Assembly (NCBI RefSeq): GCF_000384395.1
Contig: NZ_ARWE01000001.1
Location: forward strand, 2,392,501-2,456,500
Length of the DNA stretch: 64,000 bases
Source: Geopsychrobacter electrodiphilus DSM 16401
GTDB lineage: Bacteria > Desulfobacterota > Desulfuromonadia > Desulfuromonadales > Geopsychrobacteraceae
Direction of reading: 5' to 3'
A model generated the notes under the pieces. The model worked only from the letters and a program-made list of their open reading frames with translations, was not told the DNA's origin and searched no databases. Each line of letters opens with the position of its first letter. Position 1 is the first letter of the stretch. The position numbers and the translations under genes were made by a program. Shown one piece after another: positions 18,366 through 27,283 of this stretch.

Positions 18366-18737
18366 ATGGTTTTTGATATCAGTATTGCAATCACATGGAT
18401 TCTCTTTCTGGCCCTCTTCCCCATGGCATTTATCTGGCTGCGCCGTGCGTGGCGAATTTTTATCCAAAAAGATTATTCTGAAGTTGCCCTCAAGCGAGGC
18501 TCAGCTCCGCCAAACCCAAAGAAATGGGCCCCCTATACCGGGCTGACCAACCTGGTCGCCGGAGGGGTTGCACTCACGGCAATCCTGGGCGTAGGAGCAG
18601 CCATCTTCCCTTATAAGACCTGGAGCGCCATGGCCGGGATAACCCTCTGGGGGAAGATTATCGCGGACTTCATCATCAGTCGCCAGGCTCACCCCTTCAC
18701 CTCCCCCGTCATGAAAAAGAAACAACCCAAGGGTTAG
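18366..18737 (+). CDS. Small membrane protein of unknown function
   Basis: This 123-residue protein is not recognised. It has an N-terminal hydrophobic helix (ISIAITWILFLALFPMAFIWL) with basic residues after it, and two further hydrophobic segments (TGLTNLVAGGVALTAILGVGAAIF and WSAMAGITLWGKIIADFII). The tail is basic. It sits between symporter 1 and the CNB-CBS-DUF294 gene, on the same strand, so an accessory role in transport is possible but unproven. AGGAGA precedes the ATG. Confidence 0.75.
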   Translation: MVFDISIAITWILFLALFPMAFIWLRRAWRIFIQKDYSEVALKRGSAPPNPKKWAPYTGLTNLVAGGVALTAILGVGAAIFPYKTWSAMAGITLWGKIIADFIISRQAHPFTSPVMKKKQPKG

Positions 18738-18884
18738 CCCTGGGGGAAAATTTAATTTATCCTCCCTGTGCCTGATCGATACTTTTTTGATATCATTCAG
18801 TTTTAGCAAAATTAATACAAATCGACCTTCGCGATAATAGATCCTCTTCGCTAAGTCGAATATGTTTTCAGCCAGACAAGGGGA

Positions 18885-20798
18885 ATGGCAATGGGACTCA
18901 GAAGAACTCTGCGCGATACAGAACCCTTCAATCTGCTCCCTGAAGACAGCTTTAATACTTTAAGCCTGGTTGCAGTCAGCAAAAAATATCCACCGCACAC
19001 TCACATAATCAGTCAACACGACTCTCCAACCGGCTTTCTCTATGTTATCAGCAAGGGGCTGGTTGAGATCGTCGCGCTCACGCCCGGCGGCTCCGAGATG
19101 GTTGTCGACTATCGCCGAGAGGGTTCATTCTTCGGCAGTACTCCGGTTTTCACCAATGAACCCTATACCGCCGGCGCCCGAACGGTTCAGGAAACAGAAT
19201 GTTTTCTGATCCCGTCCCAGGCCCTGACACAAGTCGCAAACCAGTACCCTCACATCACTGAATATTTTACTAAAGCAATCTTTTCCCGTGTCCGCCGCCT
19301 CTATTCAGACATCGTTCGCGATTATGGGGGGAAGGCATTGACGCAGATGGAGGCGTACCCTTTTCAGAAGCGCCTCTCTGAAATCATGTCAGCCCCGGTC
19401 GAAATCTGTAACTCAACCGCCTCGGTCAAAAGTATCGCCAAACAGATGGCTGCACACAGCATCGGCGCTATCTTGGTCAGTGATGCTCAGGATGAAATTA
19501 AAGGGATCATCACGGAGCACGATCTGGTGAGCAAGGTTCTGGCGAGTGAACATGTTGATTGCCAACAACCGACTGCAGCGGACGTCATGACTCCCCGCCC
19601 TTTCACCATGTCCTCTGAAACCTATATGTATGAAGCGACCAGCTTCATGATAGCCCACAAAATTAAACACATGCCGATTGTCGACGCAGAGAAAATTGTC
19701 GGAATCGTTTCATTGCGTGATTTGATGCGCTACCGCAGCCAAAAATCAATGTTGCTGGTCGGCAGCATAAAAGAAGCAACGACCATCGCCGAGCTGTCAA
19801 CAGCCCGAACCGAAGTGGTTAAGGTCGCGCGGGCGCTCTTGAGCGAATCCCGGTCCCCGATTGAGACCATGGAGATTCTTTCCTACATACATCACTGCAT
19901 CCTCAAAAAGGGTTACGACCTTGCTTTGGAAGGACTGCTCTCAGAAGGGGTAACCCCGCCCAAAATCAAATTCTGCTTCATTATCATGGGGAGCGGCGGG
20001 CGCAAAGAGATGCTGCTCGGGCCAGATCAGGACAACGGTTTCATTTACCAGGACTACCCGGATGATCAACATGAAATGGTTGAAAACTTCTTTAATTGGT
20101 TCGGGGAAAAACTGGCCGACGCCTATGAAACCATCGGCTATCCACGCTGTAACGGCGGCGTCATGGGGAGCAACCCCTTCTGGCGCGGCCGTTTGAAGGA
20201 CTGGAAATGGCGAGTGTCAGACTGGATCAACAATCCGGAGCCCAAAAAGGTCATGTATTCAACAATTTTTTTCGATTTCATGCCCCTCGCCGGGGATTCA
20301 GTATTGTGCGAGGAACTGCGAGATATCGTTTACCAACAGATCCGCGAATTTCCGCTCTTCCTCTACCATATGATGGAGCAGGATTTTAAACACAAGGTCC
20401 CTCTGGGCCTGCTGGGACGATTCAGTGTCGAGCGGAACAAAGAACACAAGGGGATGCTCTCGCTTAAACAGGCAGGCAGCGTCTTCATCGTCGATTGCAT
20501 CCGGATGTATCTTCTCGAAAATCAGCTGGATGCCTCAACAACCATCGAACGCTTGAAATGCCTGGTCGAAGCCCGCGTCTTTAATCCAGATACGGCCGAG
20601 CATATCAAAGCCGCATTTGAAGCCTTCACCTTTTTACGCCTGCGTAACGAAATCAACCTCATCGAGCAGGGAAAGCCCCCCTCCCATTATCTTAATCCCT
20701 ATGACCTCACGAAGAATGAGCAGGACCTTCTTAAAGAAGGATTTCGGGCCGCAAGTAAGCTCCAGGACTCGGCCCGCCGCCATTTCAATGTGGGTTGA
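18885..20798 (+). CDS. Cyclic-nucleotide-binding/CBS/DUF294 nucleotidyltransferase-like regulator 1
   Basis: This 637-residue soluble protein has three parts. Residues about 15-140 are a cNMP-binding fold (FLYVISKGLVEIVALTPGGSEMVVDYRREGSFFG). Residues about 165-285 are a CBS pair (IGAILVSDAQDEIKGIITEHDLVSKVL and KHMPIVDAEKIVGIVSLRDLM). The rest is DUF294 plus its C-terminal domain. The DUF294 part keeps the nucleotidyltransferase pattern GSGGRKEMLLGPDQDNGF, resembling GlnD-type enzymes. Such proteins accompany sodium:solute symporters and are thought to regulate them, but activity is undemonstrated. A second copy lies at 23188. ATG at 18885 or 18891 could be used. Confidence 0.9.
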   Translation: MAMGLRRTLRDTEPFNLLPEDSFNTLSLVAVSKKYPPHTHIISQHDSPTGFLYVISKGLVEIVALTPGGSEMVVDYRREGSFFGSTPVFTNEPYTAGARTVQETECFLIPSQALTQVANQYPHITEYFTKAIFSRVRRLYSDIVRDYGGKALTQMEAYPFQKRLSEIMSAPVEICNSTASVKSIAKQMAAHSIGAILVSDAQDEIKGIITEHDLVSKVLASEHVDCQQPTAADVMTPRPFTMSSETYMYEATSFMIAHKIKHMPIVDAEKIVGIVSLRDLMRYRSQKSMLLVGSIKEATTIAELSTARTEVVKVARALLSESRSPIETMEILSYIHHCILKKGYDLALEGLLSEGVTPPKIKFCFIIMGSGGRKEMLLGPDQDNGFIYQDYPDDQHEMVENFFNWFGEKLADAYETIGYPRCNGGVMGSNPFWRGRLKDWKWRVSDWINNPEPKKVMYSTIFFDFMPLAGDSVLCEELRDIVYQQIREFPLFLYHMMEQDFKHKVPLGLLGRFSVERNKEHKGMLSLKQAGSVFIVDCIRMYLLENQLDASTTIERLKCLVEARVFNPDTAEHIKAAFEAFTFLRLRNEINLIEQGKPPSHYLNPYDLTKNEQDLLKEGFRAASKLQDSARRHFNVG

Positions 20799-20893
20799 CG
20801 CCTCCAGTGCCGCATGCTAGAAATCAAGTCAGAAGTTCTTGATTTCGCAGGGGAACAGCTGATTCACTCGCCTCACAACCTGAAGGTTGAGCC

Positions 20894-21208
20894 ATGACGA
20901 AAAAATCACGCGTTACCGTCAATTTCTTTGCCCCATCGACACCAGCAATGAAAGCCGAAACCTCGGTCGCAAAAACGATCATCGTCTTCTGGTTTCTGCT
21001 CAGCTACGGCATCCCGACTCTAATCTGGCTGGCCGGGCTCTCTGATCCGCAAGGGCTAGGGGAATCGTTCCTCACCAAGGCCCGCTTTCTGGGGTTCCCT
21101 CTGCACTACTGGCTGCTGGCTCAGGGATGCACCATCGGGTACCTGCTGTTGTGTAAACTTTATTGCATGCTGTGGGATGCGAAAAATATAAAACTGCGAA
21201 AGTCCTGA
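20894..21208 (+). CDS. DUF4212 small membrane subunit (module 2)
   Basis: This 104-residue protein is homologous to the module 1 small subunit, with helices TIIVFWFLLSYGIPTLIWLAGL and LLAQGCTIGYLLLCKLYCML and the motif LGFPLHYWLLAQG. It has a longer, polar N-terminal tail of about 25 residues. It precedes the second symporter by 37 bp. Confidence 0.87.
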   Translation: MTKKSRVTVNFFAPSTPAMKAETSVAKTIIVFWFLLSYGIPTLIWLAGLSDPQGLGESFLTKARFLGFPLHYWLLAQGCTIGYLLLCKLYCMLWDAKNIKLRKS

Positions 21209-21245
21209 GTCTTTTACCTCACGCCGTCATGAAGGATTCAACATC

Positions 21246-22949
21246 ATGAACAGATGTTATGCGATCGCAATTCTTACTGCTTCATTGCTACTGCTAAGCT
21301 GCGGGTTCGCCATAGGCGCTGCTGGTGAAGAAATCTACCAGCTGAACCAGGGCTTCAAGTTGGTCCCTGCAATCATCATGGTAGCCCTGCTCTGCATCTA
21401 TGTCGGCGTCGGATTTCTATCGAAGGTCTCAAACACTTCGGGCTATTGGGTCGCTGGCCAGGGGATCGGCAAAATCGGAAATGGTGCGGCTATCGCGTCC
21501 GACTGGATGTCCGCCGCGTCATTCATGGGCGTCGCTGGTCTGCTCTATTTAAAAGGCTGGTTCGGTCTAGGCTACATCATCGGCTGGACCGGCGGTTACG
21601 TTCTGCTGCTCTGTCTGATCGCCGCTCAGATCCGCCGCTTCGGCAAATACACCATCCCCGAATTTTTGGGGGATCGCTACAACAGCCACGCAGTACGACT
21701 GATAGCGGCCAGCGTGACCGTTATTATCGCCATCACCTACTCGACCGCACAGTTTAAAGGCATCGGCCTGATTTGCGGCTGGATTTTCGGCATGAACTAT
21801 ACCGCCAGTGTTTTTTTTGCCGCAGGTGTCGTTCTCACCTACATGCTTATCTCCGGCATGTCAGGCGTCACCCGTAATCAGCAAATTCAGTATGTTGTTC
21901 TGATTTCAGCCTTCCTGATTCCGCTTTGGGTGCTGCTGAAAAAAGCCGGCGGCGCCGGAATTTTGCCTCAGCTTGAATACGGCACGATTATTTCCAATCT
22001 GATGAAAGGGCAAACGGCTGTAGGCCAGATGAATCCGGAGGTAACCGCCACCCTTAAAAATGCTTACCTCCCCTGGAGTCATGGTGATTTTTATCAATTT
22101 ATCGCGCTGGTCTTTACCCTGATGGTCGGCACCGCCGGTCTGCCACACATCATGATTCGTTTTTACACCGTTAAAAATGAAGATGTCGCGCGGCGCTCAG
22201 TGCTCTGGGGACTATTTTTCATCGGTCTACTCTACTGGTCGTCCCCGGTCTACGCCGCCATGGGGCGATTCTGGGATCCGACTGGTGGCAAAGCGGTCGC
22301 CGACGTGATCATCCTTTCGGCCCCCGAACGTGCGGGTCTCGGCAGCGCATTTATTGGATATCTGGCTTCAGGCGCGCTTGCCGCAGGCCTGTCGACGGTG
22401 GCCGGGCTTCTGGTCGCGGGAGCTTCCGCAATCGCACACGACTGGTATGCAACAGTTTTCAGACCGGAAAGTTCTGACCGGCAGGCTCTGCTGATCGGCA
22501 GAATCTGCACCGCACTGCTCTGTGGTGTAGTTGTCCTCTTTGCCCTCAACCCACCGGCGCTCATCGCCCAAATCGTGGCGATGGCCTTCGCAATCGCGGG
22601 GAACACCATCTTTCCCGTCGTTGTCCTCGGTATCTGGTATTCACGCTCTAACAAATATGGTGCCCTGGCCGGGATGAGTTTTGGACTCGGCATGACTCTG
22701 CTCGCCATGTTTGGCTGGATGTTGAAAATTCACATGTTTGGCGATCATGGCATTTTACCCGCCACCTCGAGTGCTCTGCTGGTCTGCCCGCTGGCTTTTC
22801 TGATCAATATTCTGGTTTCGCACGCCATGGAAGACAAACTGGATGATGAATCTGCCGAACGGGGTGACAACATTTTACGCAAACTGCATAACCTTCCAGG
22901 ATACGTACCTGAAAAGGATGGACCGAAGAAAACGGCCGTCTCACTTTAG
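21246..22949 (+). CDS. Sodium:solute symporter, VC_2705 subfamily (module 2)
   Basis: This 567-residue SSS transporter starts with a signal-like hydrophobic segment (CYAIAILTASLLLLSCGFAIG). It then shows the family motifs IASDWMSAASFMGVAGLLY, YTIPEFLGDRYNSHAVRL, GTAGLPHIMIRFYTVKNEDVARR and SGALAAGLSTVAGLLVAGASAIAHDW. It is clearly related to symporter 1 but divergent, and it lacks the EF-hand-like insertion, with only a short GRFWDPTGGKAVADVI link in that place. It is preceded by its DUF4212 partner and followed by a small membrane protein and a second regulator. Substrate is probably a short carboxylate. Confidence 0.92.
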   Translation: MNRCYAIAILTASLLLLSCGFAIGAAGEEIYQLNQGFKLVPAIIMVALLCIYVGVGFLSKVSNTSGYWVAGQGIGKIGNGAAIASDWMSAASFMGVAGLLYLKGWFGLGYIIGWTGGYVLLLCLIAAQIRRFGKYTIPEFLGDRYNSHAVRLIAASVTVIIAITYSTAQFKGIGLICGWIFGMNYTASVFFAAGVVLTYMLISGMSGVTRNQQIQYVVLISAFLIPLWVLLKKAGGAGILPQLEYGTIISNLMKGQTAVGQMNPEVTATLKNAYLPWSHGDFYQFIALVFTLMVGTAGLPHIMIRFYTVKNEDVARRSVLWGLFFIGLLYWSSPVYAAMGRFWDPTGGKAVADVIILSAPERAGLGSAFIGYLASGALAAGLSTVAGLLVAGASAIAHDWYATVFRPESSDRQALLIGRICTALLCGVVVLFALNPPALIAQIVAMAFAIAGNTIFPVVVLGIWYSRSNKYGALAGMSFGLGMTLLAMFGWMLKIHMFGDHGILPATSSALLVCPLAFLINILVSHAMEDKLDDESAERGDNILRKLHNLPGYVPEKDGPKKTAVSL

Positions 22950-22994
22950 ATTAGACGCTGTCACACAGCCGCAGCTGATAAGGATGCTTACATC

Positions 22995-23168
22995 ATGACT
23001 CCTCGGACACAGAAACGCGTCGCGCTCAGTTTTGGCATACTGGGTATCGGGCTGATGGGGGTCGACCTGATGATCACGCGAAATATTTTTGTCCATACCG
23101 CTGAATTAATGTTTGCCAGCATCGCCTGTTTCATCATTGCACTGATCCTTGACCGCAAGGCCACTTAA
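22995..23168 (+). CDS. 57-residue two-helix membrane protein
   Basis: An ATG at 22995 opens a frame of 57 codons ending at TAA 23166-23168. The product begins MTPRTQKRVALSFGILGIGL and has two hydrophobic helices (about residues 9-27 and 34-52), ending in DRKAT. The family is not recognised. It fits neatly between symporter 2 and the second regulator (20 bp before the latter), which supports a real gene and a shared transcript. Confidence 0.65.
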   Translation: MTPRTQKRVALSFGILGIGLMGVDLMITRNIFVHTAELMFASIACFIIALILDRKAT

Positions 23169-23187
23169 GGCCCGACGGAGATTCCTG

Positions 23188-25098
23188 ATGAGCATCACTC
23201 AGCTTAAAGAGACAGCCCCTTTCGACATTCTGCCCGAAAAGATCCTGCTTCAACTTCGCGATTCAGCTCTGCAGCAAACCTTCCCGGCCGACACCTATAT
23301 TTTTAAGCAGAAAGATGAACCGACCGACTTTCTGTACGTCATCCAGGAAGGGATGGTCGAAATCACCGCCGCTGTCCCTGGCGGGCAGGAGATGGTGGTC
23401 GACTATCGCAAGGAGGGGAATTTCTTCGGTGGAACCCCGATCTTCTCTGGTCAGCCCTACACCGGCGGAGCGCGTGCCGTCACCGCCACCAGCTGTTTTC
23501 TGATCCCGCGTGAAGTCCTGACCAGTGTCTCAAATGACTATCCGCAGATCCGTGAGTTCTTCACCAAGGTTATCCTGACCAGGGTTCGCAGCCTCTATGC
23601 CGACATGGTCAAAGAAAATACCAGTAATGCCCTGACCCAGATGGAGGCCTACCCATTTAAAAAGCGCCTCTCTGAAATCATGCAGTCCCCTGTTGAAACC
23701 TGTATCGAAGAGACCCCGGTTCGACAGGTTGCACGCACCATCACTCACAAGAAGATTGGTGCACTGATCGTCGTTAATGCCAAGGGGACCCCGATCGGGA
23801 TCATCAGCCAACGAGATCTGGTGGCCAAAGTTCTGGCTCCAGACACCGCCGACTGTGAAAACGCCCAGGCCAAAGATGTAATGACCCCTCACTGCCACGC
23901 GATGCGCCCGGCTACCTACATGTACGAAGCGATGACCTACATGACCGCACATAAGGTCAAGCATCTGCCGATTGTCGATGATGGTGAACTGGTCGGCATT
24001 GTTACCCTTCACGACCTGATGCGTTTCCGCAGTCAGAAAGCGATGCTGCTGGTCGGTTCAATCCGGGATGAAAACAGCCTGGCCGGACTCGCCCGCATCA
24101 AGCATGAAATTCTGACCATTGCCCGGGCCTTGCTGACCGAGACCCATTCAACCCCCGAAGTGATGGAGATCCTCTCCTATATTCACCAGAACCTCATCAA
24201 AAAGACCTACGCCATCTGTTACCAGCAGATGCTCGATGAGGGGCACCAGCCCCCTTCCATCAGGCACGCTTTTTTGCTGATGGGGAGCGGCGGTCGCCGG
24301 GAAATGCTGACCAGTCCGGATCAGGATCACGGCTTCGTCTTTGAGAATGTTTCGCCGCAACAGCTGGCGAAAGCCGAAGCCTTCTTTATCCCTTTTGCTG
24401 AAAAGCTGGTGACTGCCTTTCAAGAGGTTGGATTTCCTCTCTGCGAAGGGCAGGTCATGGTCAACAATCCGGCCTGGCGCGGACGGCTCGATGACTGGCG
24501 AGAACGCATCCACGACTGGATCAACGACCCCGAACCCCAAAAGGTCCGTTACTCGTCGATATTTTTTGATTTCGTCTGCCTTGAGGGTGACCAGGCACTG
24601 GCTGATGAGCTCCAGCAGATCGTCTTTTCCGAGGTCCGTGAGTTCAAACGCTTCCTCTACCACATGATGACTCTCGATCAGACCTACCGCGTGCCAATCG
24701 GCATGCTGGGCCGTTTTTTACTTGAAAAAGAGGGAACGCACAAAGGGCAACTCTCGCTCAAACAAGGAGGGATTATCTATATCGTTGACTGTATCCGCAT
24801 GTTCTCCCTTGAACAGGAAACCCCTGAAACCTCAACCCTTAAACGCTTGGAAGCCTTGACCCGGAACCACATCTTCGAACGCGAAACCGCCGAGCATATC
24901 AAAGCGGCCTTTGAAGCACTGACCTTTCTGCGGCTACGCAACGAGATCGGTCTGCTTGATCAGGGTCAGGAGCCAGGCCACTATCTTGATCCGAATGAAC
25001 TGACCAAAGGAGAGCAGGAATTGCTCAAAGAATCATTTAACGCCGTCAGCAAGTTACAGGACGCGACCAAACGGCACTTCTCGAAATCCTTTATTTAA
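23188..25098 (+). CDS. Cyclic-nucleotide-binding/CBS/DUF294 nucleotidyltransferase-like regulator 2
   Basis: This 636-residue paralogue of the 18885 gene has the same order of cNMP-binding fold, CBS pair and DUF294 domains. Diagnostic segments are FLYVIQEGMVEITAAVPGGQEMVVDYRKEG, KHLPIVDDGELVGIVTLHDLM and GSGGRREMLTSPDQDHGF. The ATG at 23188 gives the same N-terminus as the paralogue (the protein then starts MSITQLKETAPFDILPE), with GACGGAG upstream. It sits at the end of symporter module 2, so the two regulators are each paired with one module. The next gene starts at the base after its stop. Confidence 0.9.
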   Translation: MSITQLKETAPFDILPEKILLQLRDSALQQTFPADTYIFKQKDEPTDFLYVIQEGMVEITAAVPGGQEMVVDYRKEGNFFGGTPIFSGQPYTGGARAVTATSCFLIPREVLTSVSNDYPQIREFFTKVILTRVRSLYADMVKENTSNALTQMEAYPFKKRLSEIMQSPVETCIEETPVRQVARTITHKKIGALIVVNAKGTPIGIISQRDLVAKVLAPDTADCENAQAKDVMTPHCHAMRPATYMYEAMTYMTAHKVKHLPIVDDGELVGIVTLHDLMRFRSQKAMLLVGSIRDENSLAGLARIKHEILTIARALLTETHSTPEVMEILSYIHQNLIKKTYAICYQQMLDEGHQPPSIRHAFLLMGSGGRREMLTSPDQDHGFVFENVSPQQLAKAEAFFIPFAEKLVTAFQEVGFPLCEGQVMVNNPAWRGRLDDWRERIHDWINDPEPQKVRYSSIFFDFVCLEGDQALADELQQIVFSEVREFKRFLYHMMTLDQTYRVPIGMLGRFLLEKEGTHKGQLSLKQGGIIYIVDCIRMFSLEQETPETSTLKRLEALTRNHIFERETAEHIKAAFEALTFLRLRNEIGLLDQGQEPGHYLDPNELTKGEQELLKESFNAVSKLQDATKRHFSKSFI

Positions 25099-26181
25099 AT
25101 GTCCAGACGCATCAAACTACTGTTCGTTCTGTTCGGGTTGTTGTTGTTTCTGCTCGGCGCCTGTACCGATAGCGCCTACTATTTGCAGGCAGCAAGGGGG
25201 CAATACGCCATTCTCGAGAAGCGCCAGCCGATTGCTGAATTACTGAGCGGAACAACCATTGACTCCCAACGCAAGGCCGAACTTGCGCGAATTCTCCAGA
25301 TTCGTGATTTTGCCACGACTCAGCTTGCCCTGCCCGACAACGCCAGCTACCGCAGCTATGTTGAGCTGGATCGGCCCTACCCGATCTGGAATGTTGTGGC
25401 CGCCCCTGCCCTGTCACTTAAGCCAAAAACCTGGTGTTTCCCGATCGCCGGCTGTGTCAGTTATCGGGGTTATTTTTCAAAGAGCGCGGCAAAATCCTTC
25501 GCTCAGAGCCTGCAGGATGAGAATTACGACACCCTGGTCGCGGGCGTTCCGGCCTACTCCACCCTCTCCTGGTTTGACGACCCGGTCCTCAGCAGTTTCA
25601 GCCATTGGCCCGCAGCATCGATCGCACGGCTCATTTTTCATGAACTGGCACATCAGCAACTTTATCTGACGGGTGATTCCGCCTTTAACGAAGCCTTTGC
25701 CACCAGCGTCGGAATTGCCGGCACACGGTTGTGGCTGAGCCAATACGGGTCTGCCGAGGAACGCCGGCAATTCGCTATCCAGCTGGAGAGGGAAGTGGCT
25801 TTTGTTAACTGGACCAACAGTCTGCGTCAACAGCTGGCCGACCTTTACGCTTCATCTTTGTCTGACCAGGAGAAGCTCACCAGAAAAAATAACCTGTTCG
25901 CGGCGGCACACCTCCAGTATCAGGCTCTCAAAAACAGCTGGGGCGGCTATGGGGGTTACGACAACTGGGTCAAAACCCTGAACAATGCGCGCCTGGCTTC
26001 ACTGCAGACCTACCGCCGTCTATTACCGGCTTTCAATCGACTGTTCGAAGAGAACCAGCGAAATTTTTCGCGCTATTATCAGGCCTGCAAAGAACTGTCA
26101 AAGAAATCCACTGAACAGCGACGACAATTTCTGGCAAGCCTTCAGCCCACACCCCAACCGACAACACGCGAGAACCCATGA
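25099..26181 (+). CDS. Putative zinc aminopeptidase lipoprotein (PF10023 type)
   Basis: This 360-residue protein has a lipoprotein signal, a hydrophobic run ending LLGAC with Cys at residue 22, so it is probably membrane-anchored outside the cytoplasm. The centre carries a zinc protease motif, FHELAHQQLYL, with a downstream SAFNEAFATSVG supplying a third ligand. This matches the putative aminopeptidase family PF10023. The ATG directly abuts the previous stop, so expression is likely tied to the regulator gene. The next gene overlaps it by 4 bp (ATGA). The natural substrate is unknown. Confidence 0.87.
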   Translation: MSRRIKLLFVLFGLLLFLLGACTDSAYYLQAARGQYAILEKRQPIAELLSGTTIDSQRKAELARILQIRDFATTQLALPDNASYRSYVELDRPYPIWNVVAAPALSLKPKTWCFPIAGCVSYRGYFSKSAAKSFAQSLQDENYDTLVAGVPAYSTLSWFDDPVLSSFSHWPAASIARLIFHELAHQQLYLTGDSAFNEAFATSVGIAGTRLWLSQYGSAEERRQFAIQLEREVAFVNWTNSLRQQLADLYASSLSDQEKLTRKNNLFAAAHLQYQALKNSWGGYGGYDNWVKTLNNARLASLQTYRRLLPAFNRLFEENQRNFSRYYQACKELSKKSTEQRRQFLASLQPTPQPTTRENP

Positions 26182-27011
26182 GCATGCAACTGACCATTCT
26201 GTGCGACAACAGCGTCGCCTCTCACCCCGGCCTGATCGGCGAACACGGTTTCGCCTGCCATATTGCAACAGCGGGCAAGCAATACCTTTTTGATACCGGC
26301 AACGGGTTGGGTCTGTTAAATAATGCAAAGACCTGCGGGATTGACCTGAGCCAAATTGATGCCATCCTGCTTAGTCATGGCCACTGGGACCACTGCGGTG
26401 GACTGCTCCCCTTGTTAAAGCTGCGCGCAGGACTCACAACGCCAATCTATGCTCACCCGGCAATTTTTGAGGAAAAGGTCAACGTCACTCAAGGCCGCAA
26501 GCGCGATAGCGGTACAGGCTTCACCAGGTCTGAAGCTGAAGCTGCCGGAGCAGTATTTATGTTATCAGCGGATCCCGTAGTGCTGTGTGATGGAATGCTG
26601 CTCTCAGGCGAAATCCCGCGACCATTCCCCTTGGAGGCGGACAAACGACTTCGTCACCGGCAACAAGGGGAGCTCGTGCCGGATCCACTTCTTGATGATC
26701 AAAGCCTCTATCTGCAAACGACATCAGGATTGACCATCCTCTGCGGCTGCGCGCATGCCGGGGTGAGAAATATCCTCAACCATGCATTTGCTCTAACTGG
26801 CGTGACATCCCTTTTCGGTATAGTCGGTGGCTTGCACTTGATGTTTACCGAAAATGAGCATCAAATGCTCATCACCAATGAACTTCAGCAACATAATATT
26901 CAGCTGCTTGCCCCCTCTCACTGCACCGGAACTTATGCCACCGGACAATTAATGCACCATTTTGGCCAGCGCGTCTTGCCTGCAACTGTTGGTACCCTGA
27001 TCCAACTTTAA
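26178..27011 (+). CDS. Metallo-beta-lactamase-fold hydrolase, MJ0301/DHPPP-synthase type
   Basis: This 277-residue protein has the metal motif LLSHGHWDHCGGLLPLL (HxHxDH), the later GCAHAGVRNIL and the C-terminal LLAPSHCTGTYAT. The overall pattern resembles the MBL subgroup that includes the methanopterin-related MJ0301-type enzyme. In bacteria that annotation is broad and the true reaction is unknown. The start overlaps the aminopeptidase stop by 4 bp, which suggests coupled translation. After it come 272 bp with no recognised feature, before the sucrose cluster. Confidence 0.85.
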   Translation: MSMQLTILCDNSVASHPGLIGEHGFACHIATAGKQYLFDTGNGLGLLNNAKTCGIDLSQIDAILLSHGHWDHCGGLLPLLKLRAGLTTPIYAHPAIFEEKVNVTQGRKRDSGTGFTRSEAEAAGAVFMLSADPVVLCDGMLLSGEIPRPFPLEADKRLRHRQQGELVPDPLLDDQSLYLQTTSGLTILCGCAHAGVRNILNHAFALTGVTSLFGIVGGLHLMFTENEHQMLITNELQQHNIQLLAPSHCTGTYATGQLMHHFGQRVLPATVGTLIQL

Positions 27012-27283
27012 CCTCAGCAGATCTGGTCAGCAATGCCGGAAGCCCAGAGGCAATACCTGTCTAATCGGCGCTGATTAAATCTCGCCGCTGAATCCGGGCT
27101 TGCGCGCTCGGGTTCTTACCCCTAAAGCACAGAACGCAGGACCCCTTGAAAACCATCCTCGGTCTGATAGCATTTAATGAGGAAATAGACTCAGCTACCG
27201 GGCTTGAACCTCCCCTCAAAACCCTCTGTCTTCGGATGTCCGTGGAGATACTTGTTGGACCAAGTTGCTAAACAAGGACGAGT

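Noticed and set aside
25112-25417. An Arg-rich 101-codon minus-strand frame
   Set aside because: It is antisense to the aminopeptidase lipoprotein gene, has no start signal and has low-complexity composition.
27012-27283. The 272-bp gap before the sucrose cluster as a possible riboswitch leader
   Set aside because: No c-di-GMP, molybdenum-cofactor or other riboswitch core that I can recognise is present, and no terminator-like hairpin precedes the gene.
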